A stretch of DNA of 64,000 nt, from positions 2,287,501 through 2,351,500 of the forward strand of contig WAEK01000008.1 in assembly GCA_011634665.1 (NCBI GenBank). Direction: 5' to 3'. Below the pieces are notes generated by a model that saw nothing but the letters and a program-made list of their open reading frames with translations, did not search any database and was not told the origin of the DNA. A program made the position numbers and the translations under genes. This DNA comes from Mortierella sp. BCC40632 (lineage: Eukaryota; Mortierellomycota; Mortierellomycetes; Mortierellales; Mortierellaceae). This document shows, piece after piece, positions 32,054 through 46,781 of the stretch (its first letter is position 1; each line of letters starts with the position of its first letter).

Positions 32054-35000
32054 CCTGCCAGTCAGCAGTTCCATTGCTCAAGCAAGGCTGTCCCACGAAG
32101 CTCAGCGACACTCGAGACGGTCTATGACAGTGTCCACAACCAGATTATCATATTATGGGAGAGTATTGAACGTGTCTTTCCTGGCGTCCAATACCTCCTC
32201 AAGGGTGACTGTGTGGTTGAGTTTGAACGAGGCTCTGACCTAAAGACGTACTGTATTTCACCGACCACTAATCCTTTTACATATTTGATTTTACAAAAAA
32301 AGAAAAAAAAAGGAAGTTTATTGACTCCCCCTTATCTCCTCTTCGGTTCACGGATGTCTTTCTGTTAGTCTTGAGCCTAGGAGGATACGAGCCTTCCCTT
32401 TGAACGTATTTGAGGTCATCCTCATGGAATCCGCAGTGACCCAGAGTATATTACAGCAAGAGTCGCCTCAGTCACTACTCCTGACCCCCAATCAGCTCCA
32501 AGGATCGCTTCCTTTTACCAGCACCAAACCCGACACTCATTCCAGGGATACAAACAAGCTCCAGCAAGGCGCTAACCAGCATCACGATCATCTATCTGAT
32601 ATGAATCGGCGTTCACTCGCCAGTTCCACTTTGAACACGGAGCAGCTCCTTGACCCCAAGCTTCAAGAATTAAACAGCTCAAGTCTTTCTCCCATCACTT
32701 CAACCGCAAACGCCTTGTCCACCGTTGGATTGTATGAGGATGTAGGACGTATTGATTCTGGTACCGGTTCACCAACCCAGGGAGCTTCCATAGGCTTTTC
32801 TCACCAACCCATTCAAGAACAATCGGCCTCTCAGAGCATGGGATGCACACGACAGCCAACACAAGAGTCCATTCCCCCAGAAGGGAGACCCCTGCACACA
32901 GCGTCATCCAACTTTTGGTCCGAAAATCAATTGATTCTCCAAAGTCCAGAAAACAACCCTTCAATCTGGATGTCGGCCTTGATTGCGATAAAGAACGATT
33001 TTTTCAGCGCCCAGTATCCTCGTCTGTTCATTCTTTTGCCTACACGGACAGTGATCGGTCGATTCGATCCTTTTTTGCACTCTTTTCAAATCCACTATCT
33101 TTGCGAGCATGGTCAATACAACTGTGGAGAAAAATCCGCTCTGCCCTTTGAGGTCCATCTTGCTTCTCCTGGCTATGATGTGGACTCTCCTACTCAATTC
33201 CTTGAGGTCTGTGGGAGCTATGTCCTACGAATGCTCCTGGCTGTTAGACATGGGACCTATTTCTCTAGTACTGCTGATCCCTATGGCCCTGAGGGCTTTA
33301 ATACAAGCTATGGACAATGGGAGGCATCGACGCTTCGATACCATCAATCAGAGATCGTCAAGTTCATTGAGGACGCTACGACAGCTCTTCGGGAACGAAT
33401 TCAACTTGCAAAGACAAAGTCGGTCCAGATTCCAGAAGACACCTCCTTCCCCAAGCAGGACCATGATTCCCAAGTGCCAGCCAATGATGAGGCAGAATTC
33501 ATGCGTCTTGGGACCTATATTGTCGAGAATGTCATTGGGCGAACCAACCAGACAGTCGGAGACCTCTTCCGATTTGTGATTGATGGCTCAAATATTAAAT
33601 GGGTCTGCCAGACTCACTATAAGCTTGAGTCTACAGAGTCCTCCTGGAAACTGCTCATTCATGGCCTCTATTCAAATCGCACAAGCAACTTGGGTCTCGT
33701 CAGCTGCGTCAACTGGAAGGGTCAATTGAACCTCACAGCGGATTCACCCGACTACGCTAAAGGAATTTATCGTGCAATTGAGAACACGAAGGGAGTAGTG
33801 AGCGAACTCCAATTGACTCTGGCCTGGTCTGTGACAGCTGAGGACATGGACGCACTTCAACAAGCGATAGTGAAGTCTAATATTGTTATCCTTGATTTGA
33901 GGATTCTAAATTTCCTTAATGACATCTCAGAGGAAGTTGATTCGATTGTCTCCATGATGAACAGTGGCAAGCTCCAGATGCTCACTTTTTCTGGATTGGG
34001 TCACTGGCTGGAACATTCGAAGAACTTTCCTAAAGAACCGACTACATCAATGCTTCGTACTCTGTGTGTTGAGAACTGTGGATTTTGGGATGAGAATACT
34101 CTGAGGCCACTCTTTCGAGCCTATCCCAACCTGACCAAGATCAAGTTGAGTGACCAATCATCCAGAGGCCATTCGGTTACTCTTGAGATTAGACCAACGA
34201 TTTATTTTTCAGACTCGCATCCTACCTTTTGCCTGGAAGTTCAAGGAGATCCTGTCCTATTATCAGGAGATAATTACTACCCAAGATTCGATATATTTTA
34301 TTGGTCACAAATTACGGAACTCTTCATTCCTGCTGTTAGTTCTGTCAGGCTGGTCATCCCTGACATTCTCTCTGCCAATCCGCAACTGGACTCTATCACG
34401 GTCAACTATATGAATCGACCTTATTTACTGGATATCATTGGGGTCTCTCTTGAAGCCCAAGGCTTGGAACATCCACTCCGACAATTTACCATCAGAAGTA
34501 CTCTTTACTATGATATGCTCGTCATCAAACTCGACCAAGGGACAATTGAAGACATGTCTGTGGTCAGCCTCTCTGGAGTTCATACTACCCAATCAACTAT
34601 CCTTCAAGCAAGTGTCAACATTCAAATCTCGAAGGAAGATACGTGGCCATGGTGTGGCAATGGAGGGTCGATGTTTGTTGGTCGATGGGACGAATTTCGA
34701 GAAAAGGCCTTTGCCGACCTGATAAGCCGACTTCCCCCTTCAATCTTGGTCTCAGCCACCTGCAGTTCCATGGATAACCGAAGGACTATTAAAGCGGCCA
34801 AAAGTATCCTTACGCTCTGTACCTCTTCACCAACACAAATCGAGTTGTCTGGAGGTTACTATCAGTTTTGGCTACCAGAACTAAATGGATTCACGGCCCA
34901 GGCTCAACCGCTTCTAAACCTTAAACGATTAACGCTTTCAAATCTAAAGGCAGTGGCAACTCAATATGAAGACTATTTAGTGAAATGGCTTATGGCGGTC

Positions 35001-35306
35001 ATTGTACACCTGAGTGACTTGAAAGGATTTGAATGTCTTGAATTGAATCTCGTCCAACTATCTGATATTTCCTGGTACAAGGTTTTGAGGTCGGTCCAGT
35101 ATCCACAAAAAAGGTCGTTGGTCCTGACTTATACCAACATCAAGGATACCCAACTCAAGTTATTGGAAGTGAATGTACCCAAGGACAAAGAGTTTACACT
35201 CTCGATCACCTCATTTAGTTTGGACTTCTCGAAGGATTGCGTCAATAGTATAAAGAGCGCCTTTGAGGGGAAAAAGACTAAGCTAGAGCTAACACTAACA
35301 AGTTAA
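32051..35306 (+). CDS. Tandem LRR-like paralogue I (1044 aa, longest copy)
   Basis: Exon 1 is 32051-32247 and exon 2 is 32369-35306; the 121-nt intron runs from GTACTG to TGTTAG. Exon 1 ends AAGAC rather than AAGAT, so the junction codes Thr-Leu ('TLEPRRIRAFP') where others have Ile-Leu. The extra length comes from a Ser/Thr/Gln-rich linker of about 175 residues between the head and the globular segment ('NRRSLASSTLNTEQLL', 'QPTQESIPPEGRP'). The globular segment is kept ('YPRLFILLP', 'YLCEHG', 'VDSPTQF'), as is the LRR-like body ('LRTLCVENCGFWDENTLRPL'), ending 'LELTLTS'. The frame is also open upstream to 31784, so a longer N-terminus with a hydrophobic stretch is possible. It is the most diverged member and the right end of the array. 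Confidence 0.9.
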
Positions 35307-35316
35307 TGCAGAGTGC

Positions 35317-35361
<45 letters not shown>

Positions 35362-35469
35362 ATCATATTGGATTTGGTTTCCTGCGTGCCAAAGATGAAG
35401 ACGAGAAGGAAAAGTGTTCCACTTGCTGCCCATTGTTGAATCTGGGGCTCGGGAATTGGGTTTTCAGGC

Positions 35470-35522
<53 letters not shown>

Positions 35523-35853
35523 CAAAACATCAAAGAAAAAAAAAAGGCCCACTTTCCTTCTCGTCCATCACCACCACCGAACGCTTGTTTTTTTTATTAG
35601 TATAATACACAGGTTTGCAACCGACTCCCCAAAAAGGGGGATCGAGGCAGGAGAACCAAATAAATAAATAAATAAATGAAACTAGCTTGGAAAGATACAG
35701 GTTGACGACCCACCCCATTATGTCAACCGTCTCCCAATGCCTAGCCCTTTTTTTTTGTGTGTGTGTGTGTGTGGTGTTGGAGGGATATATAAATGAAATA
35801 AAAAAAAGAAAAAAGAAATGCAGAAAAAGAAGATAGAGGGATTCCTTCGTGCT
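35307..35853. repeat. Homopolymer-rich boundary between array and core genes
   Basis: Starting 13 bp after copy I there is an uninterrupted A39 run (35320-35358), then a T28 run joined to an A17 run at about 35478-35522, a TAAA-type repeat near 35660-35677 and a (TG)n tract at about 35757-35773. No coding sequence. The 3' end of the nucleoside transporter lies at the right edge. Confidence 0.8.
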
Positions 35854-37984
35854 TTACATGACAATACCAGCAATGCAGGCAGACATGATCGTGCTCAGAG
35901 CACCCACAAAGACGGCCGACACAGCAACACGCGCAATGTCACCAGCACGCGTAGGAGCCATCTTGCCCAAAAGTGAAATCTGCGAACCCAAAGACGAAGG
36001 GTTGGCAAAACTGCAGCATGCGAACGTGGCCAAGAGACGAGCACGAGCACTGTACTGCTCAGTAAAGAAACCCTCAGCCTGAGCCTGAGCAAAACCGACA
36101 AACTCGTTCAAGACAAACTTGACTCCCATCATCTTCGAGGCCTGGTAGACATCAGCAGAGGGCATACCCAAGAGCCAGGCAAATGGATAGAAGAAGTAAC
36201 CGAGCAGACGCTGGAGAGTAATGTCCGTCACGCCCAAGAAGACAAAGATCCAGTTGATGACATAGTTGGCACAGCCGAGGAGCGACAAGAAACCGATCAA
36301 GACTGCAGTAATAACAATGCAAAGCTGCATGCCCAAGATGGAACCGTTGGCGAGTGCGTGGACAAAGGAATCCTCAGCATCGGGGCGTTCCAACTTAACA
36401 GCCTTGCCACGGGTCAAAGGAACTTCCTCTTCGGGGTAACGCATCTTGGAGGTGACGATCGCACATGGGACGGACATGATACAGCAAGTGATCAAGTGCG
36501 TAGGCGAGGCACCAAAGCCGGTCAAACCCAGGTACACGGATCCCGAAATGGTAGCAAAACCGGAAGCCAACACCTGATGAATCTCGGCATTGGTGGCATG
36601 CTCCAGGTAAGGACCGACCAACATGGCAGACTCGGACATACCGACGAAGGGAGCAGCACTATAAGAGAAAATAAAAAGGTAACAATAAGTCAGCATTGTG
36701 AAGAGTCTTGATTCTGTCTCTCACTTTTTCTTTTTTCCCCTGAAGAGAATCCTTTTTTGGACTGGCCCAACAACATCAAAAAAATACAACTTACAGGGCA
36801 GCAATGACCTCAACACCAGAGATCTCAAAGAAATAGACAATGATCTTGCCAGCGCTTCCGATAGCGGTTTGAATAACATTGTAGTAGTACAAGACTTGGA
36901 TAACAGCACCAAAGAACACAATCGCGGGCAAGACACCGCACAAAAATGTCATTCCGTAGCTCTTCATAAAGGCATCTCCAACAATGAACGCAATACCGTC
37001 CGTAGAGAAACCCAAGAAGCTGGCCATGAACTTGCCAATGTACGAAAAGATGGTTTCACCGATATAGGTTCGGATGACAAAGAGACCCAACAAGAACTGA
37101 AGACCGATACCAACCGTAACCGTGGGCCAATGGATGGCACGACGGTTACGAGAGGTGACAAAGAGGAGGAGGACGAAGAAGAGAAGACCACAGAGCGAGA
37201 TCACACGCTGGACACGCGTGCCGTGGTCATTGTCCTCACGCACAACGGCAGTCAGGATCATGGCGACAGGGAAGATTCCATAACCAACCACCTGACGGAC
37301 CCGAACGGGAAGACGTTCAACGGCCTGGGCACAAGCATTCCAGCAGGCATGGGTGGGGCGAGAAAAGGTCTGATCGGGAACATGACAAGAGATGAAATAC
37401 AGGGTCGTGAACGCGTACGCGACAGCCAAGACTGAGATGGGTCCACCCTTCTTGAGGACAATGGCGGCAATGAGGAAGGCTAATATGTTGTATGAAAAAT
37501 AAAGAAAATGGGTTCTAGTCAGAATTCAACGTCTTTGTTTGTTTGATGCAGGAACACGGAATGGTGAGAGAGTGGTGCAGTATGGCGAGAGAAAGAGAGA
37601 GCTCCGACCGTTCCCTGGGGCTATTCCGCGACCGAAAAAGAGCCGTGTGCGTTATTCTCCCTTCTCCCCAAGACTCCAGGACCCCCAGGACCCCAGGAAC
37701 AGAAGAAGAGAGAGAGAGAAAAAGAGAGAGAGAAAAAAGGGAGTCCCTTTTCCAACGGTCGAGATGAGTTCCTCAATGGCGTCTTTGGAACTCTTTCTTA
37801 GATAAGGTTGTCCAAGGGAAAGGAAGCTGTCATCGTCATTGTTGTCGTTCTTCTTCTTCTTCTTCTCTCTCTCCCCGTTAGATTGCCATCGGATCATCAG
37901 ATGGCACATTCTCGAATGAAAAAGATGAAGAAGGGTCTTTAGTCCTTCCCCATCATTACTTGATCTCCCTCTTCCATTTTTTTT

Positions 37985-38024
<40 letters not shown>

Positions 38025-38619
38025 CCCACGACAGGCTGTGTCCTATCCCGTCGGTGTTCAGTCCAGGGACAGACGAGACAGTGCAGGTGTAGCGTGCGAA
38101 ATGCTCTCTCTCTCTCTCTCTCTCTCTCCTGCAGGTCTGCATCGAGTCTGCGCCTTTTTTTACTTGACAGGCTGTCGTTGTCTGACCGGGGGCCACCTCT
38201 CATATTCACATACACATTCACACACAAACGCACACACACACTCTCTCTTTCTTTCTTGAGAAACAAAAGCTGTGCGGTCGGAGAACCGCTCAGGGGGAGA
38301 GGGGCGGAGAAAGAGCGAGGGCGAGAAAGCTGGATAGGGGAGACGAGTAAGAGAAGAGAGTAAAAACACGTCCTTTTTCTTTACCTGTGAACAACACCCA
38401 GATAATGGCGTGCATAAGCTGTGTAAAGCGCTTCTTTTGGAGACCAAGCACCTTCTTGTCATCCTCGGAATCCTTGCTACGATCCTCGACATCACCAAGG
38501 TCATCCTCCTCATCGGGACGACGGCGGTGGAAAAGAGACTGATCCTTCTCCTTTTCGTTATAGATCTCCTGCTCCACATGAGTAGGGGCGTCCTTCAGCT
38601 CTGGTTGTTCTCCAGCCAT
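35854..38619 (-). CDS. CNT-type (SLC28-like) nucleoside transporter, 574 aa
   Basis: Three exons on the minus strand: 38619-38385, 37479-36795 and 36658-35854. Introns use GTAAAG...TTAG and GTAAGT...ATAG, and the total of 1725 nt is in frame. Residues 1-65 are a charged cytosolic tail ('RRRPDEEDDLGDVEDRSKD'). The rest is a polytopic membrane protein. Hallmarks of concentrative nucleoside transporters are visible: 'FVGMSESAMLVGPYL' (Glu about 316, matching the GQTE-type substrate Glu), 'FVLNEFVGFA' (Glu about 492, matching the NEFVAY Glu) and 'SFANPSSLGSQ' (Asn about 526 and Ser). These proteins import nucleosides with Na+ or H+ across the plasma membrane; the coupling ion cannot be told from sequence. 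Length is normal for the family. It faces away from the array and shares no promoter with a neighbour. Confidence 0.92.
37989..38129. repeat. (CT)n microsatellites in intron 1 of the CNT gene
   Basis: CT dinucleotide runs at 37990-38021 and 38104-38128 lie inside the 905-bp first intron (37480-38384), read as GA repeats on the coding strand. Confidence 0.9.
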
Positions 38620-39076
38620 GATGAATATAAAAGGCGAGACTGGGGTCGATACGAAAAAAAAGAGAGAAAAGAGAAGAGGTGGAGGAGGTGGTGGTGGTGA
38701 GGAGGAAAGGGAGGGAAGGGGGGGAGGAAGGGCAGTAAGCGGGGGAAAAAAAGGCCGAAAAGACGGACACAAGGAAGAGAAGAGAAGAGAAGAGAGGAAG
38801 GGAAGGGAAGGAAAGGAAAGGAGAAAGAAGAAGAGAGAGAGAGAGAATGGGTAGTCGCTTTTATAAGCAAATGGATCAACGTACGATCACTTGCTAGTGT
38901 GAAGCTGATGCTAGTCCTGTCCGTGGTCCTACTCTCAACCACCCCCTTCTTCTTCTTCTTCTTCTTCTTCTTCTTTCTACCAGAGAAGAAGGGTGATAGT
39001 CAGAACTATTCAATAGGCTTCAATGTCGAACAGACCCAGGGGTACTGTGCTTGCTCTCTACACTTTCTCATGAGCT

Positions 39077-39116
<40 letters not shown>

Positions 39117-40415
39117 GAGTCGATTGTGTCTCCGTCCAACTCGCTTCCTCGGGCCCTCTTCCGTTCTGCAGGTCGGGTAAGGTGAGCCAGTGCGGTCAAT
39201 GCAGTCTGACTTGCCTTCGCTCTGTCTCTTGTATGCGTGTGAATGTGTTGGACTAGACTATACCCACATTGGTTTCTTGATTTCTTTGTTCAACCTTCAT
39301 TCTCCAGGCTGTGAAGGAAGAAACCTCTTGGGATCTCATCTCCCATCGTCCCCTTCTTTTCTTCTTTTCTTCTTTTGCCTCCACATTAGTGCGGACAAAG
39401 AGTCTGGGTTGCACTGCCCGCAGCACAATACTGGACCTGGACAGGGTAAGGGTGCTTAGGAAATATTGTGGTCCCTCGTACAACATTACACCTCTCTCTC
39501 TCTCTCTCTCTTTATTATTATTATTTTCCTCTTTCTCTCATGCTCCTTTTGCTTGCCCTCACACGCCCTCGGTTGATTCCCATGTAACGCAGGCTTGAGA
39601 AAAGGAGCAGCGGCTAGAAACAGTCTGATTGGCTCGAAAAGCACTGCCAAAGACAGATGGTTGGCTGTTGAGAGTTGCTTGGGCAAACAGAAGGGCGCAT
39701 GGACAGCTCGACGAAACGGCACATAACCCGCCCTCCATGGTTTTTTTTTCTTTGCCTAGCATGATGCTTTGTTTATGCCATTGTTGTTGCTGTAACTATC
39801 CGGGGTGGGATTGGATAGGAGCAACAAAGCTGAGGACCTTTTTTTTTTTTTTTTTCCTTACCAAAGGATTGGATCTCTACCTTGTTTAGTCCAGTCTTTG
39901 CGGTATAGACTCGATTGTACAAATCCGAGGGAAAATGTCACCTGTCAAACCTCTACCAGATACTCTTACGATTCTTCGATTTACATGGCTATAGAATCTA
40001 GTTTGCTCGGACTCAACCGAGAGAGACAGCATAATCTTTGACAAGGAGTTGAGTGGGGTGGAGTCGAGATCCCTCTCTCTCTCTCTGGTTACTCAGGAAC
40101 AGAAAAAGTAGGAATACACCAGGAACTCTTGGATGAACGGACGCTCCACCTCCATGCAGTGCACCCATGCGCCCATGTACCCACGGGGGCAACCCGCAGA
40201 GGGGCGAGAGCACTGCAGCGACCCAAGGCCTGGTCCCGCCCGTTCCTTGTAGCTCAGCAGAGGTAGTGGCAGGCCACTAGGTCAGCGCAGGCGGGGATGT
40301 GGGTTGGGCGATGTATCTCTTCGGACGTACGCCACGCTTTCCCATGTCAGTCAACGAGTCAAGTCCAGAGAGAGCGAGGATTCTCTCGCCTGATCGGTCT
40401 GCGCCCGCTCCTTTT

Positions 40416-40446
<31 letters not shown>

Positions 40447-41715
40447 CAGAGAGGCCTTCCAGAGACAACGGCCACAAGTTGCTAGAACGACGAACAGAAA
40501 ACCTTAAATATTCTCTTTTGTCCTCTGGCGGAGGCTACACAAAGTTCTCTCTCTTCGACCTTGCATGAAGTGTTCGTGTAGCCATCGTTGAACGATTGGC
40601 CATCATTGCTTCCTACTTTTTCCTCCGCCCTATTGTCCTCCTCGGGGAGGACCTGCTGGTCGTCCGTAAAGGTCCTAACGCCTGTATCCTGCTCTCATTC
40701 GTCTCCTGTGTACTGCTTGTGTGAATGTGTGTTTTTGTTGTTGTTGTTGTTGTTGACCGTGTGTGTCTTCACAAACGAGAGATTAGTGTGTTTATCTTGG
40801 CTGTGATTCTCGACATGTGTTCTGCCACTTCCGTCCTATCCGCCCACTGGGTCCAGGTATCACAGATACACGCGATATCCATTCTATCTTAGCGGCGAGA
40901 GTCGAGAAGCTTGACTGGAGAGAGGCCTCCATATTTTTATTTTATTTTTTTTTTTTCGCTTCCTCATTCCTCTCTCTCCTCTCTTCCCCTCACCATACCT
41001 CTTTGTTCCCCCGCACTTCGAAATGTCGGTGTTTTGATGTATTCCGTGTCGGCCTTAGCATGTGAGTCGGTCGCCAGCCAGGACATACCAACGGACGGCG
41101 TCCAGGCCGGGTCGCTCAGAACGGTGCTTGAATCTTGTTTTCTTTGCAGACGACAGACAACAGGCGGCTCTTAGATTGGAGAGGAGAGAGAGAGAGAAGG
41201 GGCCAGCCATTCTTCCCCGCATTCGTACCATTGTCTAAAAAGGCAATCGAGACTCGCTCTCCTCCCTTCTCTTACTTTGAGTAATCGATACACGATTGTT
41301 CCTTTTTTTTTTTTTTTTTTTTTTTTCTCTTCGATTTCGACCTCCGGCTCGCTTCTCTGCTTTCTGTCGATCTGCAGCTGGTGGGAAACGCTCTCTTCTT
41401 CTCACTATCTCTTTCTCAGAGCGTACAGTGTCCTTGTATCATTCCAATAGTGTCGTTTGACCACTTTCCCTTACCCCCTCTCCCTCTTCCCACCTACCCA
41501 CCCTCTCCCCTCTGAGCATTAAACATTTAGGGCGTGAGACTGAGAGAGTAAAGATGAAATATGATGAAGACACTGCTCTACTACATTTTGAGCCACATCC
41601 ACCGGGACAAATGCCAACCAAAATAAGGGACGGCATCCACAGTAATGGAAATCTATAAAACACTCCTCGTGACTAAGAAACAGAAATGCGCGCATTGGAA
41701 AGAGTAATCGTGTAT

Positions 41716-41750
<35 letters not shown>

Positions 41751-43385
41751 GCATCTTTCAGGGCTCAATCGTGCGTGTTGAAAGAATAGGTAGTCTAAAG
41801 GTGTGCGTGTGTGTGTGTGTGTGTGTTTTCGATTTTTCTGTTGTTGTCGGCTTGGCGAAGCCGCTGCATTAAACACATGAGATGGATATATAGGTGGGAA
41901 ATTTCTGATCCCCTTGATGCTTTCTCTTTTTTCTTATTTTCCCCACATTTGAAATCAGATGGTGCCTGGAGCCACTTTGTTCCACTGCACTGGAGGTACA
42001 GGATTCGGTAGGCGAGCGTCTCTCATTTTTTTTATTTTTTTTTTTTTACACAGCATATTTTTTTTTTTTAGTCCGCATCCGGGAGACAGTTTCAAGTAAC
42101 TTCATAATGACAAGACACCCAACGGCAGCATACTCAACGGCAGAACACACGGTAGAAAAAAAAAATGGCAGAAACGGTTTTCAAACAAATGTGCGACCCT
42201 TATTTTTTTTTGTCTTGCTTTTCCTCCGTTCCATTCCGACTCCATCCCATTGCTGGGGAGAGGGTAGGTGAGTGGGAGAAGAATGATGTCCTCTGAATAG
42301 AATTGTTCTCTTGCGTGTGTTTTCGTGCACGGGTGCAAGAAGTAGACTCATTTTTATGATAGCTTTCTAGTGCTCCACTGCTTTTTTTTTTGGCTGTCCG
42401 CGTAGTTCTGTGCATTATCAGCAGACGTCAACCTGTCTGTGCATGAAAAGAAATTCTTTTTCTTATTCGCTCTTCAATTTTTTTTTTGATCCGACTCCTT
42501 TTACACTGTCCCCTTTTCTTTCTTTCTCTCTCTCTTCCCCCCCTTTACTCCTCCTCCTTGACCTTGTTGCCGTCAAGGTTTGCTCTCACGCAAAAAAAAA
42601 GAGGCTCCCCTCTCCTGCCCTTTTTCTGTTTCTCTCTTTGATAAACAATGAGAAAGAGGGAGAGAGGACGTCTAGACAAGAAAAATAAGAAACCTCGTTC
42701 AAAGTAGACCTGGGTTTGGTTCAAAGTTGATTCGCGCGGCAAATTTTGGGTTCGGAGGCCATATGTTTTCGGTTGGCTACTTTGAACGCATTTTCTCTTT
42801 CTTCCTTTCTCTCCTCCTTTCTTTCTTCTTGTTCTTGTTCTTCTTCTTCTTCCCTCTCTCCCTCCCTCCTTTTCTTTCCCTTCTTTTCATTTGCTCTCTG
42901 CTTGGTAAAGTTGTATAGTTCTTTTCACTCTATCCCGACTCCCTTGCAGTTGTCAATCCATTGAGTCCTGATAGACTCGAAAAAAAAAAAAAAAATGTGC
43001 GTGTGTGAGCACTTTTGTCGATATCGATAAATGAGATATGCCCTAAAAAAAAATCTAGAGATGGTATTTGCAAGGATGCCTATATCCCTATTGACTTTTC
43101 ACATTCTGCAGCTGCATCTCGGACCATCGTCTGGGTGCATTTGCCCTTTCAAAAACCATAAGTCCTCCCTGTTTGACTCCTCTCTCCAACTCACCCAGTC
43201 ATAAATTCAGGCACTCTGTCCCTGAGACAGGCCAATCAAAATATACCCCACAAATACCATACCCTACCCTTTTTTTTTTTTTTTTTTTTTTTAATGAGTA
43301 TTTGAAGAGAATCTATTTTGACAACAATAAAAAGCAGTATCTCTCTTTCCAAAAGTCTCTCTCGTTTCCTCTAAACAAAACTAAT
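38620..43385. other. 4.8-kb gene-poor, microsatellite-rich spacer
   Basis: No convincing gene was found on either strand. It contains a GA-rich stretch (38655-38850), TTC repeats (about 38947-38976), an A34 tract (about 39079-39112), T runs near 39840, 40418-40446, 41301-41326 and 43269-43292, and (TG)n at 41717-41750 and 41801-41826. Short ORFs here are biased in composition and none resembles a known protein. A tRNA-like 'TAGCTCAGCAG' at about 40249 lacks a matching B box. The left end must hold the CNT promoter. Confidence 0.55.
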
Positions 43386-45564
<2,179 letters not shown>

Positions 45565-46438
45565 GATGTGCAAGGATGGCTGTTATAAAAAAGGGGGGGA
45601 GGGAGTACAAGGGTTGGGTCTGGTACCAATGAGAGTGAGTGGAGAAAGAGAAAAGAGACGATGGACAAAGGATCAGCCGAAAGAGTTGGTCCCTCTTAAA
45701 GGAAAAGCCGCCCATATGACAGAGGAAGGGGACCTAAACTGTCATACCAGGCACATCTCTCTCCAGTCAGTGGTCACTCTCTTCCTCTCCGAGCCTCTGC
45801 GAATGGCAGCCTTCGCCGGTTGAGAGAGTGGGAAACAGCGTGCTCTCGATCGACCGAGAGGTAACGTGACCAAGTGTCATAGGAGCCGAAGGTCTCCTGC
45901 CGAATATACAATGGTCTCCCACTTGGTTGTCAACAGGAGCCTATGGATTTGGACTTTGCCATAGTGAAGTTGTGCACATTATTGAGAGGCAACAGCGGTT
46001 CGGAATTCGGCACACTTGTCTACACAACATAAATATGGTGAACTGGGGCATAAAGTCGTTGCACAAAGTACATCTACAGCAGTCGACCTCTGTATAACTT
46101 CGGCACATGCCCTACTCACGGCAAACACGGTAAAAGATTTTCCTATGATCGTGTAAATGATCGGAACACGCTCCACAAAGACTAAACTGTGGCAAAAGAA
46201 CGCGTTGCCTACAGCATAGAACAAAAGTGTATTTTCGTCCCCCTCTCTTTTTAACAGCCTAGAAATGTTCTTCAATTGCTCTCCCTAAACTGGGGTAGAG
46301 AACCAAAGATGAGCAAGAGAAAAACTAAAGAGACACTATCCATAATCACGCTTGGAAAGGGTGAGCGCTTTTATTTGGTTTTAAAAAGGAACAAGAGGGT
46401 TCGTCGGAGGAGTCGAAAAAGAAGCAAGAATTGATTTT
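45565..46438. other. Intergenic spacer between nitronate monooxygenase and eS25
   Basis: The upstream region of the nitronate monooxygenase followed by the 3' flank of the eS25 gene. No coding-like frame is evident on either strand and no structured RNA was recognised. Confidence 0.5.
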
Positions 46439-46748
46439 TTACTCGTCAGCCTCGGCAGCAGCCTTCTTGGGGGCCTTCTTCTCCTCCTCAACACCAGTAG
46501 CACGGGTGTAGATCCACTGGGCACCGTGGGTAGAGACGGGGACAATGAGACCCATCTTGACCAACTCGCGGATGGCAGTGCGGGCAAGGGAGCCGTTGAT
46601 GCGGAGACGGTCGACCAAGACGGAGGGAGAAACCAACTTGTAGGTGGGGACCTCCTTCATGAGCTTGTCGTAGGTGGCCTTGTCAAGGTAGACGGCGTTG
46701 TTGGCCTTATCCTTGACCTTTCCCTTGGACCATTTCTAGATGCGGAAG

Positions 46749-46781
<33 letters not shown>

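Noticed and set aside
14284..35306. Array considered as a transposon family
   Set aside because: All copies are in one orientation with regular spacing, share promoter and 3' elements, and show no terminal repeats, target duplications or transposase.
35320..35522. A39 run after copy I as evidence of retroposition of a processed transcript
   Set aside because: Copy I keeps its intron, so it is not a retrocopy, and similar homopolymers occur throughout the window.
36358..37435. Plus-strand ORFs opposite the nucleoside transporter, one of 245 codons
   Set aside because: Antisense shadow of conserved transporter exons; the minus-strand reading matches the CNT family.
37652..38266. Minus-strand 204-codon ORF rich in Arg and Glu
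   Set aside because: It is a translation of GA repeats in intron 1 of the nucleoside transporter; the spliced CNT model skips it.
40240..40300. TAGCTCAGCAG string resembling a tRNA D-arm
   Set aside because: No B box or acceptor stem could be built around it.
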